Shown here: positions 58,701 to 64,000 of the stretch, piece after piece
Position numbering within the stretch: position 1 is the stretch's first letter
Layout of the letters: every line of letters begins with the position of its first letter
DNA from: Apostichopus japonicus
Taxonomy: Eukaryota; Echinodermata; Holothuroidea; Aspidochirotida; Stichopodidae
Direction: 5' to 3'
DNA: 64,000 nucleotides
Assembly (NCBI RefSeq): GCF_037975245.1
Contig: NC_092561.1
Location: 12,521,001-12,585,000 of the forward strand
The notes under the pieces: model-generated
Told to the model about the DNA's origin: nothing
What the model saw: only the letters and a program-made list of their open reading frames with translations
The model's database searches: none
Position numbers and translations under genes: made by a program

Positions 58701-61700
58701 TTGTGAAAAGCTTGTAAACACGATATCTCAAGAAGGAAAGGTCCGATCAACTTCATTTTTAGTGTGTAGAAGTACCACTGAGTACAAGAAGCCTATTGTT
58801 TTTGGTGGAGGTAGTATGCATTGCATGCCAGCATATACCGTAACCAGTCTACAGCAGAATTTCCCACTTCAGAGTTTGACAGTCATTTTGTTATGAATAT
58901 TAGTTATGGTCTCATCATTTGAATTTTTACCATGCATACTAAAGACCTATCAATATTGGCTTGTGTTGTGCACAAGCAAATGTGTTGTCAGGGGCAACAT
59001 GATTCATAGAGGACTGCAGGGACACAAACAGTTTTAAGACGATGCGTCTCTAGAATGCAACTTTTAATTTCTGAGTAACTATACTGTTCTAGAATAAGCA
59101 ACATTGATGGCCTCTAATATTTGGTTGTATACTGTAGCTCAGTTTGTAGAGCACAAGAGTTTTAATGCTGAGGATACTGGTTCTTATAAGGTTCTATCTC
59201 TCAATTCCTTTTCATTTGCATCCGATTCTTTGTTTTACTTCAGCCTTATGCATGGGAAGCCAGGGAATTTCTCCGCAAAAAGCTTATTGGTAAAGATGTT
59301 GCATTCACAGTCGAATATGTTGTACCTGGAAGTGGAAGAGCATACGGATGTATTTTTCTGGGTAAAGGTGAGAAACATTTCAGCTTTTGCAAAAGTAACC
59401 TTGACACAATATGTCTTCCTTTCAAAGGTTCTTATAAACTTCTTCCTCATTAAGTAGTGATTTACCCTACATGTAAATACATGATGCATTTTAATTTGTG
59501 ATTTTGATTTCACTTGATGAAGTCATCAGCAATATTTAAGGGAAACAGACTCTCAGTGTAACATACCTTGTTATGGTTAACTCTGGCACTTGTCAAAATG
59601 TTTCAAATGTATGTCATTGTCACCTTCTCTATCATTTGTGTGTTGGATTACTCAGCAGAGTGTTATATCGAGCATTAGTGTGTTTTACTAGATTTCATTC
59701 AGATTTTACTTCCAAGTTCAACTTATTCCCATAGCTGTAGTGTGTTTTAATCATTGAAGTAAATGTTCATTGAATTGTTTCATAATGGGTATTGTGTAAC
59801 TAAACTATAAGAATCCGTTTGTTAATGTTCTGCTTCAACAATATATTAAAATCAAATGAGTTATACTTTCTATGTACCTTTGACATGGGCAGTAAGCTCT
59901 CTTCTTTAAATTGCAACAGTTGTTATTAGCTGGATTAAGAGATTAAACTTGTACACAGCCAATGAACTTATTACGTTATGAACAAAAGTAGTGATAGTAA
60001 GGAGCCTGCTGATAGTTCTGAGTAGTACTACCTAATAAATGTTTGCATACAACCATTGTTGAAAGCAGTTAATGCATGTATCTCTTAATAACAATTTCAT
60101 GTCTTTTATCCCGGGTAGATACCTTAGCTGAGAATGTTACAGAATCTATCGTAGCTGAAGGTTTGGTTGAAGTAAGAAGAGGGGGCATCAAGCCAAGCGA
60201 GTGAGTGTTCATTGTATCCTCATTAAGTATACATATAGTACAGTATTTGTACTTATAGCTTTCAGTAAGAGTTAGTTCTTGAGGAGTGTTCAAAGTACTG
60301 TTAGTTACAGACCTTTGGTACTTGGAATACTCAAAACAATTTTAAGGTTGTTTATTATTTCATTTTATTTTAATTTATTTATTAAATATAAACTGTATTG
60401 TCTTCTTAGCTGTTATGACTCACATCTTACCCTTGGCAATCTGAATCAAGTACATATGTCACACTTAGTCCTGAGTTGGGTACCAAAAAATTGGAACCGT
60501 GTACCCATTATTATTACTCGATCGGGTAAGGGATACCCGAAACCCCAGACCGGATATTGAAAACAAATCACGGAACTAGCCAAACATAATGTACAATGTA
60601 CATAAATGGCAGATCAGGATGCGACCTTACATAACAGGGCTCAGAAATATACATTTTTAATTGATACTTCTGTTGTTATGAACAACTGAATTTCATGTTT
60701 TGATGTATAATAATGCAAATGCACATGAAATAAAGAAAAGCCTTGCAAAAATACTTCTGACTGTTTCTTTTACTACGATCCAGGTTGTGCGTTTTCGATC
60801 CGGGTACCCTACTCAGGCATAGTCACACTGCATTTCTACTAAATCTGTTGAAAGACTGTTTAGTTCATGAGCTGATTTAAGAATACAAAAACTCATTTTA
60901 TAATTATTAAATCCTAAAAGTTATTATACAGTCATTGGGTCACAGTATCTTCTTTGCAAGATATAACAGCTTCAAGCTTACGATAAAAAGTAACTGGCTA
61001 ATGTAAAATTACTTTTGTTTGCAAGTAATGTTAGTTGCAACTGCTGCCTCTTTCAAGTAAAAAAGTAAACAGAAAGGAAAGACATGTTACGGTCCAAAGA
61101 CTAGTAGCTCTGAGATGTCGTTTTCCACTTGAAGGTCTCCTTTGATACTAGTAGTGAAGTTGTAAATTTTTTCTTGCATTTGTACAGCGACCAAATGAAG
61201 CTCATTGACCTCGAAGAATTAGCAAAGTCTGCTGGGAAGGGCAAGTGGTCCAAAGACCCTGAAAATGGGAGAATTGTCAGAAAGATAACATGGAATGTTG
61301 AAAATCCCAGGAACTTTGTGGATTCATTTCATCACAAGCCAATTGATGGTGAGTAGCAATTACTCAGATTTAAATTTGTTTTGGAATGCCGACACCTAAG
61401 TTGAATTGCTTAGAGACAAATTTTATTCTGTGTAGTAAGATGTGTTTTGTACATAACCATGTTGCAGATTCCTCACCTGAGGCATTCAATATATATATAG
61501 TCAGTATTGCGAAGTTCAGAACACTGCGAAGTTCGGACACCCTAAGAAATACACGATTTCACCATGACAACCTATAGCAACAGCCAATTTCACGAAAAAC
61601 TTCAAAGCTACAGTTATTTTCTCTCCAAAATGACCCATGTGTAAGTAAGTACTTACATATTTATCAATAAAATGACGGAGATCTATGAAGTCTGTTATAA

Positions 61701-64000
61701 TTACTGAAAGAGCAACTGCGCCACCAATTTTATCACCAGCGCCACATCACATCGCAATACTCTAGCAAAGAAATACCAGTTCCACAATCACGAAGAATCT
61801 TCTTGAAATACAACGTGAAAACAGTTTGCAGGAAAGAAAGTTTGGCCGTGTATCGTAATATAACACAATTCTCCCACCATATGAAGTATATTTTCAGGTG
61901 ATTTAGACCAGAAGATATAGTTTTGGGTGTTTTAAGGCTTAGGTGTCCGAACTTCGCAGTGTCCATGCTACTACTAGTCTTCTGTAGACACAAACATTCT
62001 GTTAGCTTAAGTATGTAATAACATAGCTAAACCATACTTGGGTGTGTTTATAATTGATGTCACTATGGGTTATGGACAAATTTAGGATATGGAATTATGG
62101 ATTTCTTTCAACATTACCTCTAACCCAAGTTTAGCAGACACAGTAGATAACAGTTCAATGAACAAGGAAATAAAGTTATTTTGCAGGGATTATGCACATT
62201 TATTAATGAGAAATTTGATGTTAGTTACATTTGTTTATGTTTAATTTCACAATAATATGATTTTCTTTTCTGCCATCAGCTATCATTGAGCATGTGAGAG
62301 ATGGGTGTACTGTCAGAGCATTCTTGCTACCAAGTTTTCACCATGTTACTGTGATGTTGTCAGGCATAAAGGTATCAGTATGCTTGTATTATCAACATTA
62401 ACTGCATTGACTACTTCCTATTGAAGGATGATTATTCTACAAAACCAAATCATTTAACAACTTTAAGATGCTGCATGATGGCTTAAAGATTGATGAAAAA
62501 CATTTTGACATTGAGACATTATTGAACCACGAGTGAACAACAGAAGACATAAATTACAACATGCCAAAGCCTTATCATAGCAATTGATACTACTGAACAT
62601 TTCAGCTATTGATTTATTAAATCTTTGTTTCTAAGTTTAAATCAATTAAATTAATAGTTAACAACTTTTTCTTAAATATACTGAATATCATGAAAGGAGT
62701 TGATGTCAAGGTCTAATATTTTGTTAATTTCATAACACCGAGTAAAACTTTAATAGACTTCGTACTTGATATGTACAACAACCTAAGTAAGTACAAGAAT
62801 CATAATGTTCTCTGAAAAGGCCAAATGTCATGTGAGTTCAACAGGTGTCAAAGTCTGAAATCCTTGTCAACATGACTCCAAAATTAAAGATGCAATTAAT
62901 CTGCAAGTTCTCTGATACATTAAGTTTCTTTTTGTGAACATATTTTAGTCAAACTTTGGTTCATTTTGTGAAGATGCCATATATATAAGTAATCTTGAAT
63001 AGTACATACAGTGTCAGGAAATAAAATCTGCTTGTGTTGGGTGATTTAAACACACTCAACTGGGCTCTATCAGTCTTCCAACTCTGAGCTTCAAGGGGCC
63101 AACTGGTTCTCTAAAGTGGTCTCAAAATGTGCCTTATTCTCTGTGATATATACTACTGTAAATAACTTCTTCTTTGGCAGAAAGCTGTGAAAATATTTCA
63201 CAGTGAATAAACAATATTCTGTTCCTCTCATGAATAACAGCTAATAAATGGGTGGTTGGTGGCAAAGCTAGTTTGCTAGCTCAAAATATGTCAACAAAAA
63301 TGTCCATTTGCTCATACTTAAAATATCTACAGATACAGTATGTGTCTATATTCACATAGGAAGACTGTTCTTTCTGGATACTGAAACATTTTGGCATAAA
63401 TACTGTAAGTGCCACAAATAAGAATAGGAAAGCTCTTTATCTTCAGGGTCTCACTTAATTCTTGGACAAAATGTACCTCACTTGCTCTACCTACATCAGT
63501 CAAATAGTGTAAAAGTGGAATTTTATTTTGGAAATTATGTTTCAAGCAATCACACTGCCATCAGGCTTTCTGGTTTAATTCATTCTGGCAAATGCTTGTG
63601 ATATAGCTTTTCACCTTCATAAGATATTCTTGTATAGATTCATTTAAGGAGTCATTGTTCGTACTGTGCATAAAAGTATTGTTGAAAAGACTATTTCAAC
63701 CAGTCTGGGGCATATGCATCAGTCTTCCATCAAGAGCTTTTTACATGATATGCTTCATTTGGTGAAGTCTGAGATACACATGGTTAAAACTACTATGATC
63801 AGACAAAGGAATTGAAAGGAATGAAATTTGAAAAAAAAACCATCAATTCGATACTAAATTTGAAGCTTTAATATATCATGCTTGAACTTTATGTTATAAT
63901 GTTATGTTATGTATGTTATGTATGTTATGTTATGTTATGTTATATGTTATAATGGTATTAGATTTATTCTCTTTTTGCTCTTAGTGTCCGATGTTCAAAC
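55735..64000 (+). CDS. SND1: SND1 (Tudor-SN / p100), 5' part, seven exons in window
   Basis: Exons 55735-55788, 56721-56870, 59244-59367, 60119-60200, 61188-61348, 62280-62371 and 63985 onward join in frame with GT-AG introns and give the first 226 residues. The first staphylococcal-nuclease-like (OB-fold) domain shows [58 protein letters not shown] and [11 protein letters not shown]. The second starts with IENPR-like [10 protein letters not shown], then [20 protein letters not shown] and [11 protein letters not shown]. Order and spacing match vertebrate SND1 (about 910 aa: four SN repeats, Tudor, fifth SN), so about a quarter of the protein lies here. SND1 acts in RISC-associated RNA decay, splicing and transcriptional coactivation. 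It is divergent from the TMEM216-like gene and continues past the window. Confidence 0.96.
56721..56870 (+). CDS. SND1: SND1 exon 2
   Basis: Acceptor CTTTTTGTAG; 50 codons from [15 protein letters not shown] to VETPDE; donor GAG/GTACAG, phase 0. Core of the first SN-like domain. Confidence 0.96.
57291..57438. repeat. 90-bp-offset direct duplication in SND1 intron 2
   Basis: GTCTAGCTATTTACATAACA through CATTGATAGGAGGAATG (57291-57349) recurs at 57381-57438 with small changes. The two copies are separated by about 31 bp. Confidence 0.85.
58540..58830 (+). repeat. AGGTCA-family repeat, two units, in SND1 intron 2
   Basis: CTTGTAAACACGATATATCA-AGAAGG and CTTGTAAACACGATATCTCA-AGAAGG occur 132 bp apart. 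Between them GAGGTTAAAGGTCATTTGGGGTC carries degenerate half-sites. Same family as 38520-39045 and 52435-53420. The open frame here (58468-58896) is a by-product. Confidence 0.8.
59244..59367 (+). CDS. SND1: SND1 exon 3
   Basis: Acceptor TTTTACTTCAG; begins [18 protein letters not shown] and ends GCIFLGK plus one base; donor AAAG/GTGAGA, phase 1. Confidence 0.96.
60119..60200 (+). CDS. SND1: SND1 exon 4
   Basis: Acceptor ATCCCGGGTAG; encodes [19 protein letters not shown] and RRGGIKPS; donor GCGA/GTGAGT, phase 2. Confidence 0.95.
61188..61348 (+). CDS. SND1: SND1 exon 5
   Basis: Acceptor TTTGTACAG; encodes [20 protein letters not shown] through [15 protein letters not shown]; donor GATG/GTGAGT, phase 1. 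Linker from the first to the second SN-like domain. Confidence 0.95.
61521..61962. mobile_element. 442-bp MITE with 25-bp terminal inverted repeats in SND1 intron 5
   Basis: ACACTGCGAAGTTCGGACAC then CCTAAG at the left; the reverse complement at the right differs only by one missing C. A related partial end (TTGCGAAGTTCAGAACAC) lies directly left of it at 61507-61524. No transposase; the superfamily is uncertain because no clear target duplication is visible. Confidence 0.75.
62280..62371 (+). CDS. SND1: SND1 exon 6
   Basis: Acceptor TCTGCCATCAG; encodes [20 protein letters not shown] and [11 protein letters not shown]; donor AAG/GTATCA, phase 0. Confidence 0.96.
63893..63953. repeat. TATGT/ATGTT microsatellite
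   Basis: Imperfect runs of TTATG and TATGT over about 60 bp just upstream of SND1 exon 7. Confidence 0.85.
63985..64000 (+). CDS. SND1: SND1 exon 7 (start only)
   Basis: Acceptor TTTTTGCTCTTAG, then CPMFK, the expected continuation after LSGIK. The exon is cut by the window edge. Confidence 0.88.

Noticed and set aside
59135-59200. tRNA-like stretch TAGCTCAGTTTGTAGAGCAC in SND1 intron 2
   Set aside because: The A-box-like part is good, but the anticodon arm and B box are decayed, no cloverleaf closes, and it overlaps ordinary intron sequence. At most an old tRNA-derived fragment.

Overview
The window looks like a metazoan nuclear genome, most likely a marine deuterostome such as an echinoderm. 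It has GT-AG introns of 0.7-2.4 kb, an AT-rich background, tRNA-derived SINEs with a GTGTCCTTGAGCAAG core, remnants of two LINE types, and many hAT-type DNA transposons. The species call is an inference; nothing in the sequence proves it.

Layout. 1-17117 is an uninterrupted satellite of a 22-bp CpG-rich monomer with nested higher-order duplications. 17118-22330 is a graveyard of decayed LINEs (a Jockey/CR1-like 3' end and a Tx1/L1-like reverse transcriptase split in two) and hAT material. 24337-44686 (minus strand) holds exons of a probable type I membrane protein with immunoglobulin-like domains, a Thr/Ser/Pro-rich stalk, one membrane helix and a PDZ-type C-terminus. Its long introns contain X-box-like palindromes, two copies of a minute hairpin insertion, hAT elements and a 1.2-kb element with long terminal inverted repeats. 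45256-48905 is a cluster of hAT-type insertions, one carrying an 11-copy array of 138/139-bp units, another a broken transposase. 48925-49680 has SINE copies and TA repeats.

The clearest genes are two conserved single-copy genes in head-to-head orientation. A tetraspan TMEM216/TMEM80-family ciliary protein lies on the minus strand (51150-55447, four exons, 149 aa). SND1 (Tudor-SN) lies on the plus strand (55735 to beyond the window end; seven exons begin here). Their start codons are 287 bp apart, so they probably share a bidirectional promoter. TMEM216-like intron 2 holds an array of repeat units, each with AGGTCA half-sites spaced as DR4.

Most novel-looking signals: (1) a 26-bp perfect hairpin present twice, each copy flanked by its own exact 7-bp direct repeat, as if it were a minimal mobile element; (2) the intronic DR4 array; (3) the hAT-like element whose interior is a G-rich, hairpin-forming tandem array; (4) the 17-kb satellite, open for translation on both strands yet almost certainly non-coding.
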